A DNA stretch of 64,000 nucleotides. It comes from Vibrio nitrifigilis (GTDB lineage Bacteria; Pseudomonadota; Gammaproteobacteria; Enterobacterales; Vibrionaceae). The translations under genes and the position numbers were made by a program. Positions 1-9,182 of this stretch are shown here, piece by piece. Each line of letters opens with the position of its first letter. Position 1 is the stretch's first letter. The stretch is from assembly GCF_015686695.1 (NCBI RefSeq), contig NZ_JADPMR010000004.1, positions 806,001 to 870,000 on the forward strand, written 5' to 3'. The notes beneath the pieces were generated by a model. It saw only the letters and a list, made by a program, of their open reading frames with translations, did no database searches and was not told the DNA's origin.

Positions 1-602
1 CCTTGATATTAGTTTCACTGGTCATCATCATCACGGTGCCAATTGGACTATTAATTGGTATTTGTGCGGGATATTTTGGCGGTTGGACTGAACGTGTTCT
101 AATGCGTTTAACCGACATTGTAATGTCACTACCAAGCTTGGTCATTGCACTTGCATTAGTTTCTATCTTAGGCCCTGGCCTGATGAACGGTGCTTTAGCG
201 CTGGCATTTACCAGTTGGCCCTCATTTGCGCGTCAAGCCAGAACAGAAACTCTAGCCTTGCGCCGTAGCGACTATTTAGCCGCAGCGAAAATGCAAGGTA
301 TTGGTGGTTGGGCTTTGATCGTTGGTCATATTCTCCCACTGTGTTTGCCAAGTGCGATTGTTCGCGCCGCACTTAACTTAGGTGGCATTATTTTATCCGC
401 CGCGGGTTTAGGTTTCCTCGGGATGGGCATTCAGCCCCCAGCGGCAGAATGGGGCTCAATGGTCGCTAGCGGCAGTCGCGTTATATTTGACCAATGGTGG
501 GTAGCTGCAGTGCCAGGCGTTGCTATTTTGTTTGCAAGCTTTGCATTTAACCTACTTGGTGATGGCTTACGAGATAAAATGGACCCACGTCATGCAAAAT
601 AA
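1..602 (+). CDS. ABC importer permease, DppC/OppC/NikC type (5' partial)
   Basis: Inner-membrane subunit of a peptide/nickel-type ABC importer; its beginning lies outside the window. About 199 residues are visible and form the usual C-terminal permease core: several hydrophobic segments and the cytoplasmic EAA loop (ARTETLALRRSDYLAAA, then G and I..LP spacing) that docks on the ATPase. The stop overlaps the start of the next ATPase gene by 11 bases, and a second ATPase follows, so the order is the Dpp/Opp/Nik one. The substrate cannot be told from these genes because the binding protein is not in view. Confidence 0.9.
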   Translation, partial: LILVSLVIIITVPIGLLIGICAGYFGGWTERVLMRLTDIVMSLPSLVIALALVSILGPGLMNGALALAFTSWPSFARQARTETLALRRSDYLAAAKMQGIGGWALIVGHILPLCLPSAIVRAALNLGGIILSAAGLGFLGMGIQPPAAEWGSMVASGSRVIFDQWWVAAVPGVAILFASFAFNLLGDGLRDKMDPRHAK

Positions 603-1437
603 TCAGACACTGATTGATATCGATAACCTTAATATTTGCCTTGATAACGGCCATCCATTAGTCAAAGGCTTGAGCTTTTCGATGGGCAAAGAGCGTGTCG
701 CGCTGGTTGGCGAATCAGGCTCAGGCAAATCTCTGACTGCCCGAACGTTAATGGGGCTATTGCCAAGTGCTTGTATTCCAAGTGCCAATAAACTTGAGCT
801 GCTCGGGCAACCGATTTTATCTCTTTCACAAAAGCAATGGTGCCAACTGCGTGGCCAAGATGTTGCGATGGTACTGCAAGATCCTAAATACGCGTTGAAT
901 CCAGCACGCACCATTGGTATGCAAGTAAAAGAGCCATTGAGACTGCATAGCAAAATGGGTCGTAAAGAGCGAATCGAAAAAGTCGAATACATGCTTAATG
1001 CGGTAGGGCTACCTAACCCTAGTACATTAAGGCGCTGGTATCCTCATCAACTGTCAGGCGGTATGGGGCAACGCGTCATGCTCGCAATTGCGCTAATCAA
1101 TAACCCCAAATTGCTTATCGCCGATGAACCGACGTCAGCACTCGACCATGCCATGCGTGATCAAGTGTTAGAGCTAATTTATTCATTGGTCGAAGAACGC
1201 GACATGGGATTATTGCTGATCAGCCATGATTTACAGCAAGTTGCCCAATACAGCGAACGAGTCTTAGTCATGTATCAAGGTCAGCTGTTGGATCAGTTAC
1301 CCGCCAATGAGCTCGCTAACGCAACTCATCCATACACAAAAACACTCTGGTCGTGCCAACCGCATATTGATAAACGTGGCGCCCCATTGCCAGTATTAGA
1401 TCGTCAAGCTTTGGAGGAACGTTATGGCAATTCTTGA
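592..1437 (+). CDS. ABC importer ATPase, DppD/OppD/NikD type
   Basis: First of two ATPases energising the upstream permease. Walker A GESGSGKS, Q-loop, a signature LSGGMGQR and Walker [13 protein letters not shown] are all present, with the H-loop in LISHD. The reading frame is open further upstream, but the ATG at 592 is the sensible start: it overlaps the permease stop by 11 bases and gives an N-terminus like the family. The end overlaps the next ATPase by 14 bases, so translation is probably coupled. About 281 residues, slightly short for DppD (about 327), with a reduced C-terminal oligopeptide-transporter extension. Confidence 0.9.
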   Translation: MQNNQTLIDIDNLNICLDNGHPLVKGLSFSMGKERVALVGESGSGKSLTARTLMGLLPSACIPSANKLELLGQPILSLSQKQWCQLRGQDVAMVLQDPKYALNPARTIGMQVKEPLRLHSKMGRKERIEKVEYMLNAVGLPNPSTLRRWYPHQLSGGMGQRVMLAIALINNPKLLIADEPTSALDHAMRDQVLELIYSLVEERDMGLLLISHDLQQVAQYSERVLVMYQGQLLDQLPANELANATHPYTKTLWSCQPHIDKRGAPLPVLDRQALEERYGNS

Positions 1438-2107
1438 GTTAAATAACGTCAGCGTTACTCACGTTCAAGGTCACAACCGTAATACTGTCGTACACGGTGT
1501 GGACTTATCCGTACAGCAAGGCGAATGCTTCGGGTTAGTCGGCCCTTCGGGCTGTGGTAAATCCTCATTATTGTGGGTATTAGCTGGCCTAAACCCACAT
1601 TGGGAAGGCAGTATTAACATGCTGGATAGAGACCTAAAGCCCGGACAACTGTTCAAAGGCGATCTGCGCCGCGAAGTACAGATGGTGTTTCAGGATCCTT
1701 ATGCATCACTGCACCCTAAGCATCGTCTGCGTCGCACCTTATCTGAGCCCCTTAAGAAATTGAAAGTTCAAGATATTGATGATCGTATCGAGCAAGGATT
1801 CAAGCAAGTTGGCCTAACCAGCGACATGATTGACCGCTACCCCCACCAGCTTTCTGGTGGTCAGCGCCAACGTGTTGCCATTGTTCGTGCCTTGCTACTT
1901 GAACCTAAATTATTGCTGTTGGATGAACCGACATCTGCATTGGATATGTCAGTGCAGGCAGAAATCTTAAACTTGTTGAACGACCTCAAAGACCAACACC
2001 AGCTAACCATGGTGTTAGTGAGCCACGATCCCAACACCATCGATTACATGTGTGATTCTGCGGTGATGATGAAAGCGGGTCGAATTGATCAACATCGTCG
2101 CTATTAA
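1424..2107 (+). CDS. ABC importer ATPase, DppF/OppF/NikE type
   Basis: Second ATPase of the importer. Walker A GPSGCGKS, signature LSGGQRQR, Walker [13 protein letters not shown] and a switch histidine in LVSHD are visible. At 227 residues it ends just after the nucleotide-binding domain and lacks the C-terminal extension found in full-length DppF, more like NikE or SapF. The start ATG has a strong GGAGG site inside the end of the previous gene. A strong hairpin terminator follows directly, so this is the last gene of the operon. Substrate unknown: peptide or nickel are both possible. Confidence 0.9.
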   Translation: MAILELNNVSVTHVQGHNRNTVVHGVDLSVQQGECFGLVGPSGCGKSSLLWVLAGLNPHWEGSINMLDRDLKPGQLFKGDLRREVQMVFQDPYASLHPKHRLRRTLSEPLKKLKVQDIDDRIEQGFKQVGLTSDMIDRYPHQLSGGQRQRVAIVRALLLEPKLLLLDEPTSALDMSVQAEILNLLNDLKDQHQLTMVLVSHDPNTIDYMCDSAVMMKAGRIDQHRRY

Positions 2108-2131
2108 GCGATTATGGTTTTTTATAAAACG

Positions 2132-2163
2132 AAAGCAGCGCCAAATTGGCGCTGCTTTTTTCT
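2132..2163. terminator. Bidirectional rho-independent terminator
   Basis: A 12-bp GC-rich stem (AAAGCAGCGCCA / TGGCGCTGCTTT) with a 3-base loop, followed by a T-run on the plus strand and flanked by A-rich sequence that gives a T-run on the minus strand. It sits between the converging ABC operon and the MCP gene and can end both transcripts. Confidence 0.9.
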
Positions 2164-2177
2164 TTCTCACAATGAGA

Positions 2178-4343
2178 TCAACTCGCTTTTGAAATATCAA
2201 ACCTTCCCGTGAGCTGATCTAATCGTGCTAACGCGTTATGCATTAATGTGGTTCGGCGAGATAACTGCAGTGATGCTTCTTGCAGTTGCAATACCGTGTG
2301 CTGTGCCTCATCAGCGGTTTGACGGTGCTCTTCCGTATTACGAGCAATCTCTTGAATGAGTCCAAATAGCCCACTCACTGATTGTTGTAACGCATCGCCT
2401 TGTTTATTTTCATCTATCACTGTTGTATTGGTTTCAACGTTCGTAATCCCCTGATGCATCGCTTCTACTGCTTGCGCAGATTGTTCACTAAGAACTTCCA
2501 TTAAATTACCGATATTGGTTGCAGCATCATTGGTTTTACTGGCTAAATTGCGCACTTCATCGGCCACAACAGCAAAACCTCGACCATGTTCCCCGGCCCG
2601 AGCAGCCTCAATCGCCGCGTTAAGCGCTAGCAAATTGGTTTGTGCAGTGATTTCACTGATTAGATCAACAATACCGCCAATTTTCTCCATTTCGCTGTTT
2701 ACTTCTTCCACTTTTTGTGCCGAAATTTGTACGATATCTTTAATGGCCTGTGCACTTTCACTCGCTTGTTTGAAATCTTGTTCAGCCGATTCAACCGTCG
2801 CACGCATTAACTCATTCATTTCAGTCGCAGTATCATTCGCATGCACGATTTCTTCACTCTGCTGACCAACTAACTTAAGCATGTCAGTAATTGAAGTGGC
2901 GGTAACATCACTGCTCTCTAATAGTTGCTGACTACGACGAAACATTGATTGGGAAACCTTGTTGACCTCCTTACTAGAAGTGACAAGGTCACTAATTACA
3001 TTTTCCAAACTATCAATGAAACTGTTGGTCCAACGAGCCAAATCACCCGTTTCATCTTCACGAATATGTTTAACGTCTAAGCGCTGTTTAAGATTGCCAT
3101 CACCTTCTGCCAGCATTTGCATCACACCGGACATATTTTGTAACTGGTTTGCCATCACCCCCGCGGTAGAAAGATAAAACCAAATAATCGTAGGCAGAGC
3201 GACAACCACATCAAGTGCAATCAGCTGCCATTCAGCCATTGGCCAAATATGATTAATGAGATTGGGGAAAAACATGGCAAAGACAATCGACAACAAAAAT
3301 TTCTGAGTTAACGTCTGCCCCAAAGAGCGGTGTCGATACACTTCTTCTAAATCTGACTCACACATCATGCCCCAACGATCAAGCGATCCAGGCATGGTAA
3401 ACGTGACACCTTTCCCTATGACGGGAATATGTCGGTAGTCAGAGTAGCCCGGATATTCGACATACAAATTACTGCCATTTTTGATGGTTTCTCGCACACC
3501 AGGGTGAAGCTGGCCGGTAGCAGGGTCATTAAACACTATTTCAAACTCAGTATGCTGCGCGACTTTCACTGTCCCCCATTGAGTATGAACGCCCTCTTTG
3601 AGATTTTCACCATGGGAAAAGCGATTGTCTTCAAAACGAGAACGTGACAATGCAACACCTGGCTTTATTTGGGGATTAAATACAGAGTCGACCATAAACA
3701 GATAGTTATCGCCCGATTCACTGTAAATATGCCCCGCTTCGCGTTGAATAAGATCGCCTAAAACATCATTAGGTACACGTGCACAAAGGCAGTAGCAAGC
3801 ACCGGAATTAGAGTGCCTGTCCTCGTTAGAAGAGTGTCTGTCCCCATTCGTCATGGATAAAGGTTGGTAGAACATTAAGGTGACTTCGTCGTGAAACGTT
3901 GAGCTCGATGGCCCCGCATCTAACGTCCAGGGATCACAGTAAGGACCATGCAAAAAGGGGTTGGTTAGCCCACGCTGTAACGCCGTTTTTTCTTTAAGGT
4001 GTAAACCCTGATGTTGCGTGTGAGTTGAACTTAGCACCAATCCCGATTTATCAACAATCATCAGCTCTGAAAGGTCTGGTGATCGGGCAAGCAGTTGGCT
4101 TAATGCTTGATGGAATTCTGACTCATGTTTTGAGTCAAGATAAAGAGACGCATCCTCCAAAAATGACCACAAATTCTGTGACCAGTCAGTGAGTAGTCTT
4201 ACGCGAGTTTCGGCAATACTTTCAAACGTTTTTTCGATAACGGGGATCCGATGGTGGTTAAACAAGCACGCTTTGTACATAGCGAATTTCCCTGTTGCGC
4301 CCCACCAAGGTAGCCAGTGTTGTTCCTGTTTAGATAATTGCAT
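2178..4343 (-). CDS. Methyl-accepting chemotaxis protein with N-terminal sensor and mid-protein membrane pair
   Basis: Chemoreceptor, 721 residues. The C-terminal signalling domain is clear: the hairpin tip [20 protein letters not shown] and the following [15 protein letters not shown]. Unlike the common MCP layout there is no N-terminal membrane segment. A sensor region of about 340 residues comes first ([15 protein letters not shown] near residue 92 looks Cache/PAS-like), then two hydrophobic segments at about 347-365 and 372-393, a HAMP-like stretch and the signalling domain. That predicts sensor and signalling parts on the same, cytoplasmic, side. Residues 168-178 hold two DRHS heptads encoded by a REP-like tandem (separate entry). 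The ATG has an AGGGAAG site upstream. Confidence 0.92.
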   Translation of the reverse strand: MQLSKQEQHWLPWWGATGKFAMYKACLFNHHRIPVIEKTFESIAETRVRLLTDWSQNLWSFLEDASLYLDSKHESEFHQALSQLLARSPDLSELMIVDKSGLVLSSTHTQHQGLHLKEKTALQRGLTNPFLHGPYCDPWTLDAGPSSSTFHDEVTLMFYQPLSMTNGDRHSSNEDRHSNSGACYCLCARVPNDVLGDLIQREAGHIYSESGDNYLFMVDSVFNPQIKPGVALSRSRFEDNRFSHGENLKEGVHTQWGTVKVAQHTEFEIVFNDPATGQLHPGVRETIKNGSNLYVEYPGYSDYRHIPVIGKGVTFTMPGSLDRWGMMCESDLEEVYRHRSLGQTLTQKFLLSIVFAMFFPNLINHIWPMAEWQLIALDVVVALPTIIWFYLSTAGVMANQLQNMSGVMQMLAEGDGNLKQRLDVKHIREDETGDLARWTNSFIDSLENVISDLVTSSKEVNKVSQSMFRRSQQLLESSDVTATSITDMLKLVGQQSEEIVHANDTATEMNELMRATVESAEQDFKQASESAQAIKDIVQISAQKVEEVNSEMEKIGGIVDLISEITAQTNLLALNAAIEAARAGEHGRGFAVVADEVRNLASKTNDAATNIGNLMEVLSEQSAQAVEAMHQGITNVETNTTVIDENKQGDALQQSVSGLFGLIQEIARNTEEHRQTADEAQHTVLQLQEASLQLSRRTTLMHNALARLDQLTGRFDISKAS
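3811..3847 (-). repeat. Pair of REP-like units inside the MCP gene
   Basis: On the minus strand two copies of GGACAG(A/G)CACTC lie 21 bases apart in tandem, encoding [16 protein letters not shown]. On the plus strand they read GTGCCTGTCC and GTGTCTGTCC. The same core, GTGCCTGTCC and TGTCTGTCCCC, recurs beside the RAYT transposase gene at about 7.07 and 8.29-8.33 kb. Being 21 bases long, each unit preserves the frame. Confidence 0.7.
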
Positions 4344-4614
4344 GATTTTCTTCCCTGCTTATTGTTATAACCAGAGAAATGCAATTCGTATTCCATAAAT
4401 GGGACACATTTCAACTTGTTTAATATAGTACGTGATCGAACGATATTTAAGCCACAAATTGCACTAAAACAGCGCCAAAACTGCACTAAAAGCGCACTTT
4501 ATCGCTAATGCCTTGAAATATTTATTAACAATTTTCACTATTATGGCACCAAATATTCTTGTTGGTGCAACTATTGCACTATTTTAATGCAATCATTATA
4601 AAGATAGACGCTGC

Positions 4615-5442
4615 TTATCTATCGCTGTCGTTTACCGGAGTAAACACGACCAATTGCCCAACGATATCTTCAGAGCAATGGGACCAGTACTGTTTACGAA
4701 ATACCATGTCGCCGAGTAACTTGTGATGGTACTCCTTCTCTAACATATCTTTTGCCTTGATCTTGTGGTTTGACCATATTTCCTGAAATTTTGGACAATC
4801 TGCCATTAAAGAATCTAAACGTTGCTGCCATTCTTGGTCACAGATTCGGTTCACCATCGCAGCACGAATCCGCGCCGCTGAATTTTGCATACAATCTTGC
4901 AAAGAATCGGCACAATCGGCTTTTAGCCAACTCTGCCAAATCGGATTGTGAGACATTAGCCTTACCGTGTTTCGCTCTGATTGAGGAATTGCGTCGAACG
5001 TGATTCCAACCATTTGTTCAAACGCTCGATTAACCCAAAGGATATCGCGGAAGTCATTCGTCATCATGGCGGGTAGAGGCGAAAGTGCATTGATCATCTC
5101 CTTCACCTCATCAGACAACCCTTTTCTTTCCGTGGTATACGATGGCACCTCTGTGTGGCCCGACAGTTGCAACAAATACCGGGTTTCACTATCATCGCAC
5201 AGCAATGACTTCGCTATATTTAATATGACTTGACGAGACACTCTCTCTGCCTTGCCTCGTTCAAGCTTTGAATACCAAACAGTGCTAATATCGGCCAGTT
5301 CCGCCACATCTTCACGTCTTAACCCAGGAGTCCTTGAGCGAGAGGGCTTAACTAAGCCTAGCGTTTCAGGAGCAATGCTGTTACGTTTTAAGCGTAGGAA
5401 CTCTCCGAGACGTTCTTTGCGGGTCAAAAGTTGGGTCGTCAT
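4615..5442 (-). CDS. Helix-turn-helix regulator, MmyB-like ligand-binding family
   Basis: Transcription factor, 275 residues. The N-terminal Xre-type helix-turn-helix includes SRTPGLRREDVAELADIS and WYSKLERG, the hallmark of the MmyB-like family. The rest (from about residue 105, LSPLPAMMTNDFRDILWVN) matches the PAS-like ligand-binding domain of that family, which is reported to bind fatty-acid-type ligands. It is divergent from an MFS exporter across 100 bases, an arrangement typical of a local regulator controlling its own gene and the exporter. The start has an AGGATAA site 6 bases upstream. Confidence 0.88.
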   Translation of the reverse strand: MTTQLLTRKERLGEFLRLKRNSIAPETLGLVKPSRSRTPGLRREDVAELADISTVWYSKLERGKAERVSRQVILNIAKSLLCDDSETRYLLQLSGHTEVPSYTTERKGLSDEVKEMINALSPLPAMMTNDFRDILWVNRAFEQMVGITFDAIPQSERNTVRLMSHNPIWQSWLKADCADSLQDCMQNSAARIRAAMVNRICDQEWQQRLDSLMADCPKFQEIWSNHKIKAKDMLEKEYHHKLLGDMVFRKQYWSHCSEDIVGQLVVFTPVNDSDR

Positions 5443-5460
5443 AACGTTATCCTGATACTC

Positions 5461-5489
5461 CTAGTACGAGTCTAAACAGTTTCTAGTAC
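5461..5489. promoter_or_regulatory. Direct repeats in the regulator/exporter divergent promoter
   Basis: CTAGTAC occurs twice (5461-5467 and 5483-5489), starts 22 bases apart, that is two helical turns, in the 100-base divergent spacer. A regulator dimer pair could bind there and control both genes. This is inferred from position and spacing only. Confidence 0.4.
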
Positions 5490-5542
5490 ACCTTTAATAT
5501 AAAACCGATAATAGCATCTTCAGATTAATTCCGGTGTTTTAA

Positions 5543-6997
5543 ATGAAAACAACTTCATCAAATGCAAAAGATCTTTCAGCCGCTGGGCTGATTCTTTTAG
5601 TGGCAGGACAATTGATGCCACAAATGGATTTCTCAATCGTCAACGTTGCCTTAGATGCAATTAGCGTATCGCTTCACGCAAATAAAACTCAGCTAGGGCT
5701 GATCGTTTCTCTTTATGGACTCGCTTTCGCTATCAGCCTTGCTATGAGTGGCCGCTTGGGCGATCGATATGGACGTAAAAAATTGTTTATGTATGGCATC
5801 GCCAGTTTCGCGATTGCTTCGTTTATCTGTGGCTTAGCGCCTTCAATTTATTTACTGATAGCCGCAAGGATTTTGCAAGGCATCGCAGCAGCAATGCTAA
5901 TGCCACAAATTTTGGCCACCATTCATGTTACTTTACATGGTGAGCGTCACTCTAAAGCCATCGGTATTTACGGTTCTGTTGGCGGACTTTCGTTTATTAT
6001 TGGTCAAATTTTAGGTGGCTGGCTGGTGTCTGCTGATCTATTTGGTCTGGGTTGGCGCAGCGTTTTCTACATTAACCTACCTATATGCGCTGTCATTTTG
6101 TATTTTGGAAATAAATGGATCCCAGAAACAAAAGAGCAATCCAGCCTATCCCTCGACTGGTTTGGGACAACTTTGTTAGCTGTTATCGTCACGCTGATCT
6201 TAACATCTATCTCTGCTGGGCCTGATATGGGATGGAATGTTTTAATCTGGGCCATGCTACTGATTACGCTACCCTTGATGTGTTGGTTATGGAAAGTGGA
6301 AGACCTTAAAGAGCAACAAGGACGTACACCATTAATGCCACCATCATTACTAAAACGGCCTCTAGTGATACTTGGCTGTACTAGCTTGGTGCTCCAAGTC
6401 GCGTCTTATGGCGGTTATATGTTTGTGGTAGCGTTGACACTTCAATCTGGCTTTCACATGTCTTCATTTAATTCGGGAAATGCGTTTATCGGCTTGGGGA
6501 TCTCTTACTTTATAGGCTCTCTTTACGCTGGCAAATTGGCCAAATTCTTTACCCGATTTAACTTTACCGGTGTGATCTTAATCGGTTCAGCGATTAACCT
6601 AGTTGGATATTGGTGGTTGTATGAGATTATTTCAGCTCATAGCAATAACTTAACCCCCTGGACGTTACTTCCTCCCATGCTAATTATTGGGGTTGGTAAT
6701 GCGTTTGCCGTTAACAGCTCACTGCGCATCGGTTTATCCGATATTCCTGCGCAATTTGCCGGTGTCGGAAGTGCGTTTATGACCACCTTACAACAAACTG
6801 CTATTGCTTTAGGCACCGCAATTTGTGCAGCATTCTATATTCAAAATCTGAGTCAAGCCGATGTACTGCATTTAGGTGGATTAAAAGCTGGGTTATGGAC
6901 TATCGCGTGTTTTATCTCAGTACTCTTCATCATTCATGCAATTAGAGCATGCAAAATTTTTCAACAACCTAAAACAACGCAATCCACTACACACTAG
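5543..6997 (+). CDS. MFS drug exporter, DHA2 (EmrB/QacA) family
   Basis: Inner-membrane proton-driven exporter, 484 residues, with about 14 hydrophobic segments. Motif A is visible as GRLGDRYGRKK after the second segment, and motif C-like glycines occur near residue 150 (GSVGGLSFIIGQILGGWL). DHA2 members export cationic or lipophilic compounds, sometimes with a membrane-fusion partner; none is adjacent. The divergent MmyB-like regulator probably sets its expression. The Shine-Dalgarno site is weak (CCGGTG). Substrate not predictable. Confidence 0.9.
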   Translation: MKTTSSNAKDLSAAGLILLVAGQLMPQMDFSIVNVALDAISVSLHANKTQLGLIVSLYGLAFAISLAMSGRLGDRYGRKKLFMYGIASFAIASFICGLAPSIYLLIAARILQGIAAAMLMPQILATIHVTLHGERHSKAIGIYGSVGGLSFIIGQILGGWLVSADLFGLGWRSVFYINLPICAVILYFGNKWIPETKEQSSLSLDWFGTTLLAVIVTLILTSISAGPDMGWNVLIWAMLLITLPLMCWLWKVEDLKEQQGRTPLMPPSLLKRPLVILGCTSLVLQVASYGGYMFVVALTLQSGFHMSSFNSGNAFIGLGISYFIGSLYAGKLAKFFTRFNFTGVILIGSAINLVGYWWLYEIISAHSNNLTPWTLLPPMLIIGVGNAFAVNSSLRIGLSDIPAQFAGVGSAFMTTLQQTAIALGTAICAAFYIQNLSQADVLHLGGLKAGLWTIACFISVLFIIHAIRACKIFQQPKTTQSTTH

Positions 6998-7005
6998 AAC
7001 GCTTC

Positions 7006-7040
7006 ACCCAGTATTCGGACCCATTGTCTCAATACTGGGT
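7006..7040 (+). terminator. Stem-loop after the MFS gene
   Basis: ACCCAGTATT pairs with AATACTGGGT across a 15-base loop, nine bases after the exporter stop. There is no T-run, so it may be a weak terminator or an mRNA-stabilising 3' hairpin. Confidence 0.45.
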
Positions 7041-7070
7041 GTTCCACTCTCCGTCCAGGGCATTTCAATT

Positions 7071-7086
7071 ACAGGGACAGGCACCG
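7071..7086 (-). repeat. REP-like sequence upstream of the RAYT gene
   Basis: ACAGGGACAGGCACC on the plus strand, the inverse of the AAGTGCCTGTCCCTGT found after the RAYT gene at 8320-8335. RAYT genes are commonly flanked by inverted copies of the REP they act on. Confidence 0.65.
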
Positions 7087-7183
7087 TTAATTTTGAATTG
7101 AATCGCAGCAATGCATCCAATTACTCGTTATTTTCCACAAATCCCTTTAACATGATGGCACTTCCCTCTCCTGAGAGCGCACT

Positions 7184-8149
7184 ATGACTATCGCCAGACG
7201 ACAGCAAGTGGATTTATCAATAACACCTTATTATCACTGTGTATCTCGCTGTGTTAGACGCTCTTTTCTCTGTGGCATTGATGCGGTTTCGGGTCGTTCT
7301 TACGAGCATCGACGCCAATGGTTAGAATCTCGTATTTTGAAACTGGCTCAAATCTATTGTATTGATATTTGCGCCTATGCCGTGATGAGTAATCACTACC
7401 ATTTAGTTGTGCACATTAATCGCGATAAGGCATTGAATTTAAGTGAGGAAGAGGTCATTCAGCGCTGGTCAATCCAGCATTCACTCGATGAAATCATGAT
7501 ACGTTATAGAGACCAAAACATTGAAGATCCACAAATCAAAGAAAGGTGTCAAAAGCAAATTCATGTCTGGCGCGAAAGGCTATATTCTTTAAGCTGGATG
7601 ATGCGAGAGCTCAATATGGCTATCGCACTTCAAGCGAACAAAGAAGATCAATGCACTGGACATTTTTGGGAAGGTCGCTATAAATCTCAAGCTTTGTTGG
7701 ATGAGCAGGCACTGCTTGCTGCAATGACCTACGTAGATCTGAACCCCATTCGCGCTAACATCGCACACACTCCAGAAACCTCCAATCATACATCGATTAA
7801 AAAGCGTATTAATTCCTTAAGATTGAATGCCAAAACACCTACTGGTCTTGCCCCATTTCGTCGTAATGCCAATTCATCACAGCGTGGTTATTATCTACCT
7901 TTTAACTTCATTGATTATCTTGAATGGATAGACTGGTATGGAAGGCACAACCATCATTTAACCGCTCGCGGTGAAATTGACGTCAAACAACCACCTATTT
8001 TGGCTCGATTGTCGATTGCTATGCCTGACTTTATCACGACATGCGCCAACCTCGAACAGCGCGGCCGATTATGGGTAGGTTCCAGACAAACGATAGAAAA
8101 GACCAAGCACCTTATACCCCGGCAGCGATTACAAACCGTTAATTTTTAA
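7184..8149 (+). CDS. REP-associated tyrosine transposase (RAYT), IS200-like Y1 family
   Basis: Single-strand DNA endonuclease of the Y1/HUH group, 321 residues. The N-terminal YYHCVSRCVRRSFLCG and the HUH motif (H71, H73 in NHYHLVVH) bind metal and DNA, and Y183 in MTYVDLNPIRA is the probable nucleophile. The C-terminal 120 residues are the extension typical of the larger marine gammaproteobacterial RAYTs. Such proteins are domesticated, single-copy and act on REP palindromes rather than mobilising themselves. The gene is intact and flanked by inverted REP-like sequences with no IS200 ends in view, which fits a RAYT more than an active insertion sequence. Confidence 0.88.
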   Translation: MTIARRQQVDLSITPYYHCVSRCVRRSFLCGIDAVSGRSYEHRRQWLESRILKLAQIYCIDICAYAVMSNHYHLVVHINRDKALNLSEEEVIQRWSIQHSLDEIMIRYRDQNIEDPQIKERCQKQIHVWRERLYSLSWMMRELNMAIALQANKEDQCTGHFWEGRYKSQALLDEQALLAAMTYVDLNPIRANIAHTPETSNHTSIKKRINSLRLNAKTPTGLAPFRRNANSSQRGYYLPFNFIDYLEWIDWYGRHNHHLTARGEIDVKQPPILARLSIAMPDFITTCANLEQRGRLWVGSRQTIEKTKHLIPRQRLQTVNF

Positions 8150-8290
8150 TTACCCCCATTTATCAACCAAGTCGTTTTCTTAAATATCAATATTAGTTAT
8201 CTGAATTGAATAATTAGTTACTCAAGCCACTACAGCAAACGTTGTGTCGCCTGCCTTATGCATAGAGATGGTAAATTTAGGTGGAATAAC

Positions 8291-8336
8291 CATGTCTGTC
8301 CCCGTTATGATTGGGTTTTAAAGTGCCTGTCCCTGT
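8291..8336 (+). repeat. REP-like pair downstream of the RAYT gene
   Basis: TGTCTGTCCCCGTT (from about 8293) and GTGCCTGTCCCTGT (from 8322) lie in tandem between the RAYT gene and the hydrolase gene. The second is the exact inverse of the unit upstream of the RAYT gene, and the pair matches the two units within the MCP gene at 3811-3847. It ends a few bases before the Shine-Dalgarno site of the next gene. Confidence 0.65.
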
Positions 8337-8349
8337 AAAGGAGAGTTGA

Positions 8350-9105
8350 ATGATTATTGATGTGTTGGGATGCGGAAGTGCATTTGCTAAAGAATCGAAT
8401 ACCTCGGCAATTTTAGTGCAAGACCTTAATACGACTTGGCTTATTGATTGTGGCCCAACCATTCCTTGTGCAATCTGGCAACGAGATATGAATATCAATG
8501 ACATCGATGTTATTTATTTTACCCATATCCATCCCGATCATTGTGCTGGGTTGCCAGCTTTGCTAGGCAACTGGAAAGCATTTAAACGCACTAAGCCGCT
8601 CACGATATTTTGTCAATCCAAACAGCAGCAAGCACTTGAATCCTTGGTAAAACTAGCAAGTTGGCCCGGCAGCAACCTACCATTTACTCTGCACTGGCAG
8701 TCAATAGAAGACCAATTTATATGGGACGAGTGGAATATAAAAACAGCCTTCACTCAACATGAAGTCTCGAATCGAGCATTAAGGATTGATAACGGGACTA
8801 ATTCCCTCTTTTATAGTGGTGATGGTCGTCCAACGAAAGAAAGTCAGTTACTGATGAAAAATGTAGATATTGCATTCCAAGAATGCGCTTGTTTTGATGC
8901 GCTGCCAGAAGGCGATTCTCATGGTGATCTTCCACAATGTGTTCGTTTATGTGAACAATTAACGGTGCCTGTCCTCGTTGTTTACCACTGTTGGGATGAA
9001 CATTTGGATGCGATTCGTCGCGAAGTTTCTCAACATCGCCATTTAGCAGTGAGTAGAGACGGTTGGACGATCAATTTGTCACAGCCATTATTGCCGCAAC
9101 TGTGA
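8350..9105 (+). CDS. Metallo-beta-lactamase-fold hydrolase (RNase Z-like group)
   Basis: Cytosolic zinc hydrolase, 251 residues. The metal motif THIHPDHCAG gives H59, H61, D63 and H64; further ligands are likely H138 (FTQHEVSN), D158 (YSGDGRP) and H209 (VVYHCW). The arrangement resembles RNase Z/arylsulfatase-like MBL proteins rather than class B beta-lactamases; there is no signal peptide. The substrate is not evident. The ATG has an AAGGAG site just after the REP-like pair. The gene stands alone between the RAYT and an MCP on the other strand. Confidence 0.85.
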   Translation: MIIDVLGCGSAFAKESNTSAILVQDLNTTWLIDCGPTIPCAIWQRDMNINDIDVIYFTHIHPDHCAGLPALLGNWKAFKRTKPLTIFCQSKQQQALESLVKLASWPGSNLPFTLHWQSIEDQFIWDEWNIKTAFTQHEVSNRALRIDNGTNSLFYSGDGRPTKESQLLMKNVDIAFQECACFDALPEGDSHGDLPQCVRLCEQLTVPVLVVYHCWDEHLDAIRREVSQHRHLAVSRDGWTINLSQPLLPQL

Positions 9106-9113
9106 GATCAAAT

Positions 9114-9144
9114 AAGGATCGATTTACAATGTAAAACGATCCTT
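9114..9144. terminator. Stem-loop between converging genes
   Basis: AAGGATCG pairs with CGATCCTT around a 15-base loop that can itself pair partly (TTTAC/GTAAA). It lies between the hydrolase and MCP stops and can serve either. T-runs are poor on both sides. Confidence 0.5.
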
Positions 9145-9182
9145 CGTGAAATTAATTTTAAATACTTAACTTTTTGTTTTAA

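Noticed and set aside
7184..8149. Active IS200/IS605 element
   Set aside because: No insertion-sequence ends or TnpB; the flanks are REP-like and the protein is of the larger RAYT type.
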